A DNA stretch of 64,000 nucleotides, taken from assembly GCA_964058805.1 (NCBI GenBank), contig CAXKVV010000206.1:310001-374000 (forward strand). Reading direction: 5' to 3'. Numbering within the stretch: the stretch's first letter is position 1; each line of letters opens with the position of its first letter. Below are positions 23,384-37,129 of this stretch, in pieces. The notes below the pieces were generated by a model, which saw only the letters and a list, made by a program, of their open reading frames with translations, did not search any database and had not been told where the DNA came from. This stretch comes from Schoenoplectus triqueter. Its lineage: Eukaryota; Streptophyta; Magnoliopsida; Poales; Cyperaceae. Both the position numbers and the translations under genes were made by a program.

Positions 23384-26300
23384 ATGGGAGCAGAGGCCAG
23401 GGGGTATGATGTCATGATAAAGTCGACCGAGACAGTGGCGGCCCTTCTGCCAATGCAGGAGCACAGATTGCCTCAGTCGAACTATGATCTCCTCCTCCCA
23501 CCCCTCGATGTCGGTGTTTTCTTCTGCTTCCGGAATCCTGTGTCTATCACTGACAGTACTAATGCTGTCTCTCCGGGGCCCTCTACCTTTCCGGCGATAG
23601 TTGCAGCCCTCAAAGCGGCTCTCGCAAAGGTCGCCTCTGCATGAGTTTTAATCTCAACTTGTATTTTTATGTACTTTAAAATTAGGGATTAACAAGGCCT
23701 ACATTTATGTGCATTACATTTAATTGACGAAAAAACTAAGGTGAAATATATAAATATAGGTTTAGGTCATATGAATTCATGCATTTACAGTAGTTCGCTT
23801 TTCTCAAGTTAAATCAGGTTGAATTTGGATTTGACAAAAGTTATCATGTTTCTTGAGGTTTTTAAACTTAGGAGGGGTCAGAAGATGTAGACCAAGTATT
23901 TTACTTTTCAAACAAGCTACGTACCTGATCAGAACACAAAATATAATTCAAGTATTATGTATAACTTTATAAGCTTCACTTGGCATACTATCAGAGTTGC
24001 ACAACAGGAACTATTTCAGTTACAAGAACTTGATCTACAAAAATTTGTATATTAATACTAGCTATAAGTATATGCATCATCTTAAAATATAGCAAGTACC
24101 AGATAATCAAACAGAAGCTATCTATTAATGGTCATATATATACATTAATTAATAGGTCTTGGTCACATACTACCCTCTAGCTGGTGAGGTGGTAACAAAC
24201 TCTGTTGGTGAGCCAGAAATACTATGCAACAACAGAGGCGTCGATCTGACACAGGCATATGCTGATGTGGAGCTGAGAGAGCTCAATTTGTACGACCCCG
24301 ATGACAGCGTGGAGGCTAAACTTGTGCCAAAGATAAAAGATGGCATCCTCTGCATTCAGGTATGTTATTCTTTTGTTTGTTATACATATTCAGAAAAAAA
24401 TATTAATGTATATTAAGTACTGCATAATTTGCTTTGATTTCTGCCTGAGCACCTATCTCTCTTCTTCTTTTGCAGTTATCTTCATATACTTTGGAAAAAT
24501 ATATTTCAGTTTTGTCAGTCAGAAAATCACTTAATATATAAAAGCCGTTACAATCTAATACTGAAAACTTCCATGCCTAAAATTTAAGCATATATATTTC
24601 AACTAATTACCAGCACATGCAAGGTTTGAGCCCGTCGCACACAATTGTAAGATGTAAAATTAGACTACACATAACAGTGGCCAGCAAAAACAAATATTCA
24701 ATGGATCATTACTGACAATTTATTCCGTATGGAAATAGAGAAATAATGCTAAACGTTGGCCTAAAATGTATGAAATTTCAAGATTGCCGACCTGACCAAA
24801 ATTAACTGTTTCCTTAAAATTATATAATGGCTTTTTCAGAAACTTCATAATCGAGAATATTCTTTTGATAATTTGACTTAATAAATAATTAAATTTAGTA
24901 CATGCAGTTTGTGGTGCTAATAACAAAACAGATGGACCGCTCGAGTAAGCTTAATTAAGGAAACTAGAGCTCTCTAGTACTCAAATAAATAATTAATAAT
25001 ATAATATTTTAAATATATTTAATAAAATTTCACATTAGACACAATATTTTTTAATGCTAAATAATAATGATAATAATAATTATTATTATATTATTATAAT
25101 AATAAATATAATTAAACACATAATAATCTATAAAGGATCATATAAATAATTAGATCATTTTAAGAGTTAAATTTCATCTTAAGTATATTACACACATTAC
25201 TTTAAATGAGAAGAGATAAATTATTTTATATGAATCATTGAATTCAAGTAGATGTAATGACTTAAACAAAATCAATGATAAAAAATAATAATAATGTGAT
25301 GTTGCTTGAAAATTTTAAAAACTTTTTTTATGTATTAAGAATTGCCACTTACTATTATTTTTTAATGAAAAAAATAAATGTTTATGAATTATATATTATC
25401 TTATCCCCTCCCAGAAAATAATGTGTCTCTCTAACCAAGTCCGTCTGTAAATTATAATTGCTAGCTACTTGTGTCTCACTTGCATGATGTACCCACAAGT
25501 GCAGGTATACTTATATTTTGTCTGGCATAAATTAGAACTAATGAGTTATGAAGGAAATACAAAATTCTACAAGATGTATAATTAATTATCAATCATCTAG
25601 GCTATCACAAATTAATCTCTTGTATTGACGAAATATTTCGTTTCATAAGTATTGACATTTATCTTACATAAGCCAACAAAACTTACAATTTCGTCCTTAC
25701 CTACATCCACTAATATGGGAACTTGACGTCACTGAACACTTGCAAAAAAGAAAAAAAAAAGTGAGAGATATTAATGAGGGATAATGTAATTATATGATTT
25801 GGTTGAGCTACTACAACTATATACTTTTTATAATGATGTTGACGTTAAATAGTACGGAGTCCCGGGTAATATTTTCACAACTAAAAAAGTTATTAAAGAA
25901 ATATTGCAATAAGTCGACCTGAACTAACAAATATAATTGTTGTACTTGGGCAGTGAAACTCGAGCATAATTTCGTGTGTTAACATGAAAACACGATAATA
26001 AAATATCTGAACTGAACAAGAATTATCATTTATGTGAATTAAAGATATTTTTATTAAATTTGGTATTTTTACATGCAGTCAAAATTTTGTTATAGCCATC
26101 TCTGTTAACCGCTGTATACCCACAACAACATACACACAGCTGATAACCCAACTAGCATGTCTACTTGCATTTGACCAAATAAAATTAATGAGTTTATCAA
26201 AATAAAATTTATAAATTATACTGATATTGTCAAATGCACAGTTGGGTACATTCAGATAAGGACGTTGGAATATATATATGTTTGAGTTGGTAACAACTCG

Positions 26301-27712
26301 AAGTCTTGAAGTCAATAAACCTTCAACAAAATGAACTTAAGTTAACCAGGGCACACCTGAGTCCAGGATTTCAGTGGTTACAAGGAAGAAACACTAAAAC
26401 ATGGTGCTACCTAAACGCTGAAATTGAATAAACATGCAAATCTGGTAGCTCAGTTGGGCCCCACAAAGGTATCTGCCACTCATGCATGCAGAGACAAAAC
26501 ATTGCTCTTGTTCAAATAATCTCAACTAATTCAGTAAACTTAACAGAATGAAAATCAGAAAATCTGGATTACGTCTTCAAATAATGGCAGGTACAAAATA
26601 ATAATTCTTTTCTTAAAAACCTAAAAACAAGACAATTCATGATTTAATTTATAATTGACATTTCTCACATTAGTTGGTTTCTTTATCATCATCATCATTT
26701 TAAGTTACATTATCATCATCATTGTTTTAAGTTATTTTGTAATTTACCATCATGAACACAGGTCACTGAACTGAGATGTGGTGGCATGGTGGTCGGGTGC
26801 ATGTTTGATCACCGTGTTGCGGATGCCTACTCATTCAACATGTTTGTGTCAGCCTGGGCTGATACTGCACTCGGGCAGCCTATTAGCCGCATGCCTTCCT
26901 TTCGTCGATCTCTTCTCTCTTCCCGGCATGTCATCCCTTCAAACACACTTGATCCATTTATCGACCGACTTTTTATCCCTATTTCACAATGCCCTCCTCC
27001 AAACCCGTTAATATCGGTCAATGAGCCAATCAACCGCATTTATTACATTTCCGCCACTGACATTGCCGGATTGCAAGGAATAACTGGCTGTAGCCATAGC
27101 AAGATAGTTTGCTTCACCGCCTACCTCTGGCAAATTTTGGCCAGATCGGCCAATCAGGGTGAAAAGTCATGCTCAATAGGACTGGTAGTGGATGGCCGCT
27201 CGCGCATGAAAAAGATTCTTGGTGAAAAGTTTATGGAAAGTTACTTTGGCAATGTGCTTTCAGTACCTTACGGGAATTTGCGTGTGGAAAACTTGCTCAA
27301 CATGAAACTTGCTGAGGTGGTAGAGGAAGTGTATGACTGGCTATTTCCAGCTGCAACAGCAGATCATTTCCTCGGTCTACTGGATTGGGTGGAGGCCCAC
27401 CGGCCTGAGCCAACAGCAGCGAGAATATACCTTGGAGACAGCAACGAAGAGGATACATCTGTTTCTTGTGTAGTGTCATCAGGAAGAGGGTTTCCTGATG
27501 TCGATTTTGGTTGGGGTAAGGCGACATTTGGGTCGTACCATTTTCCGTGGGGAGGAAAGGCCGGGTACCTGATGCCGATTCCACAACCAACCGGGGATTG
27601 GGTCCTGTATGCAAATGTGGCACCGAGCATTGTCGCAGTGATGGAGGAAGAGCCAACAATCTTCCGTCGACTATCAACAGATTACTTTCTCGGTGCTGAG
27701 AAGTCAGTGTAA
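23384..27712 (+). CDS. BAHD acyltransferase, coniferyl-alcohol acyltransferase-like
   Basis: Three exons, 23384-23629, 24156-24359 and 26762-27712, all phase 0, give 466 aa. BAHD enzymes move an acyl group from CoA to an alcohol or amine in the cytosol. The catalytic HxxxD is HRVAD at residues 167-171. The structural DFGWG is at 398-402. [11 protein letters not shown] and VDGRSRM are other family blocks. The start with [10 protein letters not shown] and [12 protein letters not shown], and the CNNRGVDL block, most resemble coniferyl alcohol acyltransferases, which make the monolignol esters used for eugenol/isoeugenol-type phenylpropenes. HCT-like or other alcohol substrates remain possible. 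Intron 1 is 526 bp; intron 2 is 2,402 bp and contains no obvious gene. All key residues are present, so the protein looks functional. Confidence 0.9.
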
Positions 27713-27739
27713 GTGATGTGAAGCTATAGTGGCGCATTG

Positions 27740-27780
27740 CTCTGGTTTTTTTTTTTTGTTTTGGGGGGGTGGGGGGGGGG
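27740..27780. repeat. T-tract followed by G-tract in the BAHD 3' flank
   Basis: TTTTTTTTTTG is followed by GGGGGGG-T-GGGGGGGGGG just after the stop codon. It probably lies in the 3' UTR. Confidence 0.6.
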
Positions 27781-27789
27781 ATTACTACT

Positions 27790-30588
27790 CTGGTGCTTTT
27801 GTGCTTGTTGTATAAAGTCAATCCAAGTTGCAGTTCCTGTGTGTTATCTTCCATATAATATATATGTTTAAAAATGTTGGTGGTAATATAGTTTATATCA
27901 TTGTTGAGTGCAATTTCTTCTGTGTGATTTATTGCAACATGAAATTCTTTTTATCAATGAGAGGTTAAGTGTTTTGATCGATTTAACCGGCATGAAGAGT
28001 GATTGTTCTTCATTTTCTATATTTTAATCACACAAAAAAACTGACAATGTCGAGCTCATGGCTGATGTATACACGGGACTTGAACCAAATATAGGTATAA
28101 AAAATGAAAGGTACTCAACATTGTCAAACTTCATGACATACAGTTCAATGGGATTTTATTAGTTTCACTCCGATACGTCATGTCATGGTTAAGGTGTCCA
28201 AGCCATATGTAGAAGGTGAAATATAAAGGTATTTGAATGTGTATGAAAATGTGTTTAGAATGTGTATGATAGCTACTATCATCTATATATTCTGTGTATA
28301 TGTGAAAAATGATGATCCTTTTAAGTTTTTGACCGGATCTTATATAGGAGAGGGGTCCTAGAGATCATAGCTCGAGTGCGCATGATGGCAGTCAGTTACC
28401 GTTGTATGTGATCGTGTTTGTAACTACTGAGCATGATTGTGTGTGCGGTTATGAAAATAGTTATATTTGAGATGAATACTGAGTAGTTCTCGAGCTTAGA
28501 AATATTATGTTCGAAAATTATTTAAGATGAATATTGAGCCATCAAAAATACAGCCCTATCACACTCATATCCACCTACTCACCTACATATTTCAGATTTG
28601 AGAGCTACAACTATATACGGAAAGGCACCAATAAAACTTAAGTTTTCCTTGAACATTGTCGGTTGGACTAACAAAATAATTAGGAAATGAGATGACGATA
28701 AAATTGCCTGATTTCCCAAGTTCCATGTAAGACCTTGATGTTACATTCATTCTCTTTTCAGTAAAAACAGGCCGAAAGGCCCGTTTTGAAGCAAGAGTCA
28801 AGGACATAGTGTCGTATGTAACACATCCATGTACCCAAAAGAGAAAAAAAAATATGATTTACCACGTCCTCCAAATAAAAATTACGTGTCAACTTTTGAA
28901 AATGTAATTGAACATTTTATTAAACCTTTTACCGTCTTATAGATCTCTAATCTCTTGTGTTGAATGCCCTAATGACATATCTTCATCAAATGACATTTAA
29001 ACGGTTGCCATATGTCGTTATTTAAAAAAAAATCTGGTCGTAGATGTCGTTAAATGACAATTTTAAATTAACTAGCCAGTAACACGTCAGTTATGCGGAA
29101 CCCCTTAGTTTTAAAAATATTGATATCTATTACTAATTTTATTATAAATACATTCAAAATCAATTATAAAAACTCTTAAATTTTTAAATAAAATTAATTC
29201 ATTATTTAATAAAATACTATGTACAAATATAATATTTTTTCGGAATATAATTGTACAATACATAGTTTTATTTTTTATAATAAAATTAATAATAGTTGAT
29301 ATTTAATTTATTTGATATGCAACTTTTTTAGACCTATTAATATATGATAAAAAAAATAGCACATGAAATAGAGAGGAAAAGTGATTTTGTCAAAATCTAA
29401 ATTGTTCATCGTTATATTTATTTGATCATCATTGTCGTCAATTTAAAAAAGGAAAGACTGAAAATGTTGAACATTAATGAACGTATTCATTGCATATGCT
29501 CTTTATAATATAATATAGATATAGATTAATGTCTCTGAAAAACTGCTTGCAAAATAACCGTGGTATGTACATTACCATAGTTAAGACATGTAAATCAGTG
29601 AATGTTTTTAATAAAAAAAATGTAATTTTAGAATTTGAGACAGAAGTACTTTGCCTTACAATTTTAAAAAAAAAAATTGCCCTTATAGATTATAGGTTTC
29701 AAAAAATTCCCACCATTTGCGCCAGATACAACTATTTGACCTATCTGCTGGTTCTCCGGTTTTCACTTTTTAGTAGTTCCAGCTATTGGTTCTATCTATT
29801 TTCTTTTTAGTTATATTTTATAGAAATCGGTAGTAGAGTAGTAGGTGATTGTCTGCTATTTCAAAAATCTGTTGGAACAGGCCGTGACGCCGTGTGAACT
29901 TGGGTTGAATCATGTCATGCACCTGGACTGCACCAACTTAAAACCATGATTAAATACTCAACTACGAAGTTATACTGCCTATACTTGCAACAAGTTTACT
30001 ATTGTTGAAGAGGTCTCTGAACCGGAAACCAGTATTTGCCAGACTTCCTGCGGAGGAGGGGAGTTCTGACAAGCCATGAACTATGAAGCAGCATCTCATG
30101 GAACTTTTTGCATCTAACAGAAGACGAGATTTCTATATTAAACAATGTTATGTCCAAGCCTCGCCAAACTTTGACAATAAAACGAAGAAAAAAAATGAGA
30201 TCCCTTATTCTTTTGCGTAATGCACAGAAAGTATAACCAATTCCAAACAGAATTTCAAAAATGGTCCAGGATAATAACCAAATACAATCAAAAACAGTCA
30301 TATCCCATGGAGACGTCACAATCCAATATGGAAAACCACAAAGAACAACCCCCTCTCTTAATCCATCCCCTCCTAGGAGTCTCTGGTTCTCTACATAGAA
30401 ATGTATGGACAAGTATTTACCAATTTATGTACAAGTAAAAAAGAAAACACAATAGAATCCGAACTCGACAAATACTACACTGAATTAGCATGCAAACTAT
30501 GTTAATACACACAATATACACTAACAACAGGAGGCACAATCCCCCTCTATAATATACCAATAAGCAGTGAAATAGCAAATCAAGCCAT
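27790..30588. other. Intergenic region between BAHD and PP2C genes
   Basis: The two genes converge here. The part next to 30,588 is the expected PP2C 3' UTR. 28,800-29,500 is very AT-rich. No supported coding exon was seen. Confidence 0.5.
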
Positions 30589-33500
30589 TTAACACTGGAA
30601 CCGGATTACAATGCAAGAAATATCATCCTTGCTCTTCCTTGCCAATGCCTCTGTTGTCAATCGCTTGGCAGCCACTTGAGGATCCTTCACTGATTTCACC
30701 AGATTAACTGCCTCCTCATTCTTCATTACCTGCTTTGGGCAAATTTTAAATGATTAGTACAGATCAACCCAAAACTTTCTGTTTCTGCTTGGATAAGACT
30801 GCAAAGCATTATGAGCACTTGAATCCTCATTCCTTCTCTAAAACACATTTTTACATCTTGATTCATTCGCCCACTTCACTAAACACTCGAATATATTCCG
30901 TTTACATTTTGCAAATGAATGGACAATAAATATGAGTAAATCAGACAGTTTTAGTCTCTGTTATCAAGTGCAAATATTTGATGGGGTACCTGCTATCAAA
31001 AGAGTTAATCTTTCAAATTTAACAAACCAACCTGAAATTTACTAGTGAAATACATGCTTCCAGAAAAAAAGTGATAGAGCTTGGAATACATGTTGAGATA
31101 AAATTGTTTGAAATAAATCATTGTTTTTTTTCTGTATGAATAACCAACCTTCCATAAGCCATCACTTGCGAGAATTACAAATTCTATAGTAGAATTTATT
31201 GGGACATGTCTAATATCAGGCTCTGAACTTAGATGTGCTTTGAGGCTTTGATCACCGAATGCCCTTGCAACTGCAAGCTGTCCGTTTACACGGGGTACAT
31301 CACCTAAAATTTGCAACAATAGAGAGAAGAAATTAGAAGATATTTGCACATGGATCCCAATCTGCTGCCATAAAAATTTTGCTGCCATTGACTGCCATAG
31401 TTTATACAACATCGGATTTAGTTTGGATGGTGCAGATTTTGATATGGAAAGTGCTCTCTTTTTGTGGGTCCCAATCATTGTAGATACAAAGGAAAGTATG
31501 GCACATGGCTACCATAGATAACTATGACAGCTGATGTGAATCCATTTGCACATATTACATCAGTGTAGGTATCCTTTCAGGTGAGCATTAGACAAATTTT
31601 GACAGAGTAGAATCGTCTTTTCCTCTGCATCCCTTAGTTCAATATATTTTGGAAAACAAATGAACTCTGAGCTCATTCTGTATTGAGGTCAAGAAAAATA
31701 ATATATAATCCCTAGTCAACTTGTATTCTTCATCTCTCTCATATTACAATAATTGGAAGCTTAGTTCTCGATACCAATGATAGGTTCTAGTCTAAAATCT
31801 CTAACCACATCAATCTCTTTCATTAGCAAAAAGGAAGTTTAACATGATATCTCACCAACCCGGAATTCGAAAAAGCAAAAAGAAAGAGAGATAAAAACAA
31901 AAAGAGAAAAATGATAAATTAGACAAACCCGGAAATGTTGTAACAAAACCGCCTTGTTTTTCAATCCTTTGCCTCTCAACATGTGGCTCATGGTCAACAG
32001 TTAATTGATTTGCAGCACCTCTTTCACACACAACAGCTCTAGAATCGCCAACATTTGCAATCCACAAATCCTTCCCATCTATTACAATGGCTGTGACAGC
32101 TGTTGAGCCACCAGGCCCCAGATCCTTGGTGTTCTCTAGTATGTACTTATTGGTTGAGCTGTATGCCTTTTTTATTGCTTCCACTGGATTCTCCCAAAAA
32201 TTTGGCTGAAATTACAAACATAAAAAGATCAAACCAGTTATTTATTTTTTTGAAGATAAGACCAAACCAGTTATCTTTTTTCAGTAGATCAAACCAGTTA
32301 TCAAAACGATGCATGATGCTAAACATGATGCTAAACTTTATAAAGAATAAGTGAAACCCAATCATACTCCGTAAATGGTGTGGACATTTTGGGTTTTTCA
32401 AATTCGTAAGTATACAATAGTGGGTTTTTCTTATTTTCATGTACTTAGATTATACAACAACAAGCCTTTAATCTTAAATAAATTGGTGTAGGTTAGAAAT
32501 GAAACTCATTCTGAAAGTATAAGATCAAGGATCTCAAATATCAATGATAATAATGAGGATGATGGAAAAAAATACTAATACTAATAATAAATAAATAAAT
32601 ACATAAAAAAATGATAATGATAAATGATAATGATGATGACAATATGATAATAATAATGATGTTTATAATATACTAATAATAATAGTAACACTAATGCTAA
32701 TAATAATAAAAAAATAGTATTATAAAACATATTTCTAAATTCTTACTTCTAAACCCTAAAATCCTAAAATCTAGACATTGAAGAATTAAAAACTTGAAAT
32801 CTATAACTTTACTACTAGACTCTAACTCCTAAATCATGAATCTGATACATGGATCGCCGTCTTCCAAGCACCCATATCCGAAATAAGCTCTTTTGACATA
32901 TCTTATTCCTTCAAATCTGTTTTTATTATTTTCTCTCATATCAGTCTGAATCGACCTCTTTATTTTCTTGTATTTTCAAGACGACTTATAATACCACTAC
33001 GTACTAGTGCATCAAGAGGTCTTCGTTGGATATGACCAAACTATCACAAACGGTGTTGGATATCTCTTTTATTCTTGAAGATTGGTACTCTCCACTCATC
33101 AGGCATCTTATTAAATCGAAAAATAATATTAAATAGCTTAGTGAGCCACACTATTGCTACATCTCCGAGACATCTCCATACCTCAATTGAGATATTATCA
33201 GGTCCTAATACCTTACCCGTTTTCATCATTTTTAAAGTTTTTTCACCTCAGACTCTTAAATTCTCTAAACAAATCGTCTGTTGATGTCAACAAATAATTC
33301 ATCTAACTCAATGGCGGTATTCTCACTCTCTTCATTGAAGAGAGTATGATAGTATTCTCTCCATTTATATTGCATTTAAGTGATTGGTGAAGAGAGTGTC
33401 AAAGTATTCTCTCCATTTATATTGCATTTAAGTGGTTGGAAAGTTTCTCTTAACAAAAATTATTTTATACTTCGCCAGGTATAACATAAAAACTTTTTGG

Positions 33501-34143
33501 TGAAATTACAACGTTTTACATGGTTGAAAGCTGAGATACCAGATTCGACTTTACCTCACATAGTATATTTCTGAAGAGATTGTCTTTGAGATAACTCGGC
33601 ACACCATCTCCTAAATGCCCATCAAAAATAGCAAAAAGGCCCAGCTCATGTCCCTTTTCACACTTGTACTCTGCCACATGATAATCTTCCATGTCATGCC
33701 CTGATTTCCCCTCAACCAGGTGAAAACCATGCTTAACTTTAGTACTGGAGAATTTACTCCTGCCTTTTCCACTGTCAGCCGATGATGAATTTAAACAACC
33801 AGCACTCTGACGATCAAAATTTTGTCAAAAGTAAACTATTAGAAACTGGACGAAGCAAAAATAGCTCAATCAAGTAGGAGAAGAGAAAAAAAAAAGTTAA
33901 AGATGGGGAAAGGTGCTTCCAAAGGTTTCAAGGGATAACAGGTGTTACTCGTCTATTTGAAGGATAGAGTGGCAGATACATAGCATATCTCAAACTAGAG
34001 AACTTCTGCACGAAACAATTGAAAAATACCTTGAAGATATTAAGGAAGAAATCGGGCCGCCGCCTCTGACCACTAGTAGACGAAGACGAAGAAGAACAAC
34101 ACGGACTGAAAGAATCTCCCTCCATTTTAGCACCTCCAATCAT
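30589..34143 (-). CDS. Protein phosphatase 2C, plant clade-F type
   Basis: Five exons, 34143-34030, 33806-33555, 32205-31929, 31303-31149 and 30729-30589, join in frame to 312 aa. PP2C enzymes are metal-dependent Ser/Thr phosphatases. Visible motifs are HDMEDY (76-80), FAIFDGH (96-102), GGSTAVTAIV (154-163), WIANVGDSRAVV (170-181), LAVARAFGD (224-232), ASDGLW (260-265) and KSKDDISCIVI (298-308). The metal-binding aspartates at about 79, 100, 262 and 301 are all present. HGFHLVEGKSGHDMEDYHVA is characteristic of the small clade-F plant enzymes. A short Ser-rich N-terminus precedes the domain. I chose the first ATG at 34,143; the one at 34,125 is also possible. Intron 2 (33554-32206) carries an RTE fragment. 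The specific pathway is not deducible. Confidence 0.92.
32455..33440 (-). mobile_element. Internally deleted RTE non-LTR retrotransposon in PP2C intron 2
   Basis: On the minus strand, about 33,345-33,050 encodes reverse-transcriptase fragments (KTGKVLGPDNISIEVW, then FNKMPDEWRVPIFKNK) with stops. It then jumps directly to the C-terminal part (HRL..FGHIQR-type) and the 3' tail with ATTATTATC repeats and GATTAAAGGCTTGTTGTTG. It matches the 49.4-53.5 kb copy at both ends, with about 1.3 kb of RT missing. It is in the same orientation as the host gene. A 52-bp direct repeat sits at its 5' side (33,353-33,412 region). Confidence 0.75.
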
Positions 34144-34149
34144 CAATTC

Positions 34150-36830
34150 GAACTCGAAACAACTATTTCTCGGAACGAATTGAAGTGAAGACGCCGATTA
34201 TACGGCCAATACGGCGGCAGTATGAGATCGAGACAAGGAGTTGGTTTTTCCTTGGATATTTTCGCGGACTTATTTTGGACTTTTGGTGGAGTTGTTTGAT
34301 CTGTTTGTTAAAAGAGATATTAGGTGGGAATGGTTCGTTTGCTTGTAAACTTGTAGTGCGCGAGCCGCGTATAGTGGTCCCCATTGATTCATCGAAGCTT
34401 CTCCTTTATACATAAAATTATTAGGTTGACTTGGTCTACGGTTAAGTAATAAAACTGCTCAATATCACTGTCACTCTATCAGTTTTCGGCATAGGGGATC
34501 TATAAAAAAAATTATACTAGCGGAGTTGCAGTCCTTGCAAAATTTATTTCCCTTTCTGGCAAATTTAACATTTTTTAATCTGTGATCTGTCCGAGAAACG
34601 TGTATAGATATTAACAACAGATTCTTGTTTATGTTGTCAACACGTTATTATCGGATCGTGAGGTACTGAGATATAAAAATGAAGTAATACTAGGAGCACT
34701 TCATACTCTTAAATTAAAGAATATATTTAATTTTCTTTAAATTTTAATATTTTTCTCAATGAATTTTTATATTAAAATTTTACAAGATACAAAAATTTAT
34801 TATTTTTTAGTTTCATAAGTGTTTGTTGTATATTTTTTAAGATGAAATTAAAATAATAATACAATAATTAATCTTTATATATGAAAACAAGTCACACTAA
34901 AAAATCCAAAACAAGTACTTCAGAAATTCTAAAAATAAAAGTTATTATATCCCATAAGATTCTAATATAAAAAAATATTGAGACAGAAATCAAAATTTAA
35001 AGATGATTATAAACATTATTGAGTTACGAGCACATAACTCATCTGTGCTCTTAAGAGTATATTAGTTTTACTCTAACAAATGATTGTTTTGAAGAAAGAT
35101 TGTTAAATTTAAGATTAACTGTTAATATGATTGAAATAGATGGAGAACGTGTCTTGTTTTTGTTGTGTTCCTCTTAAATTATAATGTAATTTTAAAATTG
35201 CTTACATATTATATGGAAGATATGCTAATGTACATTAGTTATGAATGGTAAAATGAATTTCTCTGCAATTATTTTAATAGAAAAAACTATATGTAAAAAA
35301 TTATCAAGTGGTAACTATCAGGAAAAATATAATTTGATGATAGAAAATGATGTTAAAAATACAGTAGCTTCACTAATCATGTAATATTATCTCGGTTTTC
35401 ATTGCAATTTAAACAGGCGTAACTTAGTATCTAGACAATATAACTACTAATAAAACATAGAATGATTGATTTGACGATAGACGATTCTATATTGAGTGTA
35501 ATTACTCTTAATTGTATGTACTAGCATATGATTTTCACATTATAATTAATGATGCACTTTGAAACAATTGTTTTTATTTTAAATGTTCTTCTCTAAATAG
35601 AATTTGTGAATGAATTTAGTTTTTTTTTTCCTAAAATGAAGAGTAAGTAACGTATTTTATTTGTGTTTGCTGAGGAAAATAACAAAATCATTGAAATCGT
35701 CGATATGATGAATAATTATATTTTTATTAGTGGGTAATTAAGTACTAGCTTTAATTACATATTTCTCTTATAATTAATCATACATGTTATTATGGACGGG
35801 CGGATCTACTCTATGCCAGGGGACATCTGTCTCCTCTGAATTTTGAAAAATGATGTTTTTAGGTGATACTTTCAGTAATCTGTCTTTCTTGAAAAAAAAT
35901 CGCCCCCCTTAATTGTCTGATTATTTTTATTGAGAAAAAATATTTAATATCATTCATAATGAAATAATTATGTAAAGATGTTAAAAATATAAAGTTCTGT
36001 AGAGGAAAACTTTCTTCATCAACTTGATTATCTATTATTTTGATTTTTTATTTTATTGTTATTTTTAATATGTAAAATGTTATTATTTTGATAGTTTTTT
36101 ATTAGGTAAGAATATATATTAAATTATTATTTTTTATTTAGTACCCGATTTGTTAATGAGTTTGAACCCGATAAACTATTACAATTCGATAATTATCACT
36201 GATCAAAATCCTATATCTGTCTCTAATTATGAAAGTTCTATCTAATATACTCAACACGTTAATGACTTTGACTTTGATATCATGCACCCTATCTACACAC
36301 ACCATATATAGTCAACACATTATGCAGGATGAAATGCCATTGTCTTAAGAGAAATCCATAAAGTTATATTAGTCAGCTGCAAAAGAGAATATGGATGGAA
36401 TATAACTTTGATATATGATTTATTCTCACAAGGTTTCGAGAGCTGCATCATACATATGTTGTCAGGTTTAGAATAAATGTTTTTTTTTATCTTGGCTGGT
36501 TGGATTATTGTAGTAAATTTGGACATACTAATTCTAGATATTGTAGATGTATTATTTCTTTTTTTCCTTTAGTATTTTTTCGTAATCGTAAATTTTATTT
36601 AAATAAAATTTGATGACATCGTTCATCATTTTTACATGATTTGTGAGAATGATTTAAATCTAATTAAAACCCATACGAATGGACTAAATGACAATAAAAT
36701 TTTGAAATTATATCAAATGAGATTTTACAATGACGATAGTAAAAAAGGAAAATGCCGCTCAAGCATTAAATGCTAATCCAGGGGCAGGAGTTATTACTTA
36801 TTAGTATTAGTATATTGACCGTTTAAATAA
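34150..36830. other. AT-rich gene-empty sequence upstream of the PP2C gene
   Basis: The first few hundred bases should hold the PP2C promoter. No clear TATA box was chosen. The rest is AT-rich and carries no exon. Confidence 0.45.
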
Positions 36831-36834
36831 AGAG

Positions 36835-37110
36835 ACCTTCCGCGAAGCTTCGTTCGCCAACAGTTTCCCCTTGACATTTGCACCATACGACCAATTCCGT
36901 ACTGCAGATATTTTCCTCCATTCAGGATTTCATGGGGCGTCCGGGACAGTGATGAGTGACCCACTGTTCACTGTTCATGGGGCGTCCGAGATACGCAGCA
37001 TACGCTGCATCTCCCACGTACACAATAGCACGAACCATTCTCAGCACCGGGCCCCAAATCTGAGATACGGCTCCTTTATAATATTTTACGGTATGAGTAA
37101 TTTTTAAATT
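36835..37110. other. GC-richer island of unknown nature
   Basis: It stands out against the AT-rich surroundings. It repeats TTCATGGGGCGTCCG.GA (36,928 and 36,975) and holds a CGCAGCATACGCTGC hairpin (36,994-37,008). A 78-codon open frame crosses it but resembles nothing I know. It could be a transposon end adjoining the foldback at 37,130. Confidence 0.35.
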
Positions 37111-37129
37111 CATTTGAATCATTAGATTT

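Noticed and set aside
24720..26315. Small open frames in BAHD intron 2
   Set aside because: They are short, AT-driven and without similarity to any family I know. The intron reads as non-coding.
26444..26520. tRNA-like box A (TAGCTCAGTTGG) with a weak box B-like TTGTTCAAATAAT 60 bp on
   Set aside because: No acceptor stem, anticodon arm or proper T-loop can be built. It could be a SINE or pseudo-tRNA trace, but the support is too thin.
29999..30412. 137-codon minus-strand open frame after the PP2C stop
   Set aside because: It lies in the expected 3' UTR of the PP2C gene, has no recognisable domain, and looks like a chance opening.
36871..37107. 78-codon open frame in the GC-rich island
   Set aside because: It overlaps repeated GGGGCGTCCG motifs and a hairpin, and no protein family was recognised. 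It is described as an island instead.
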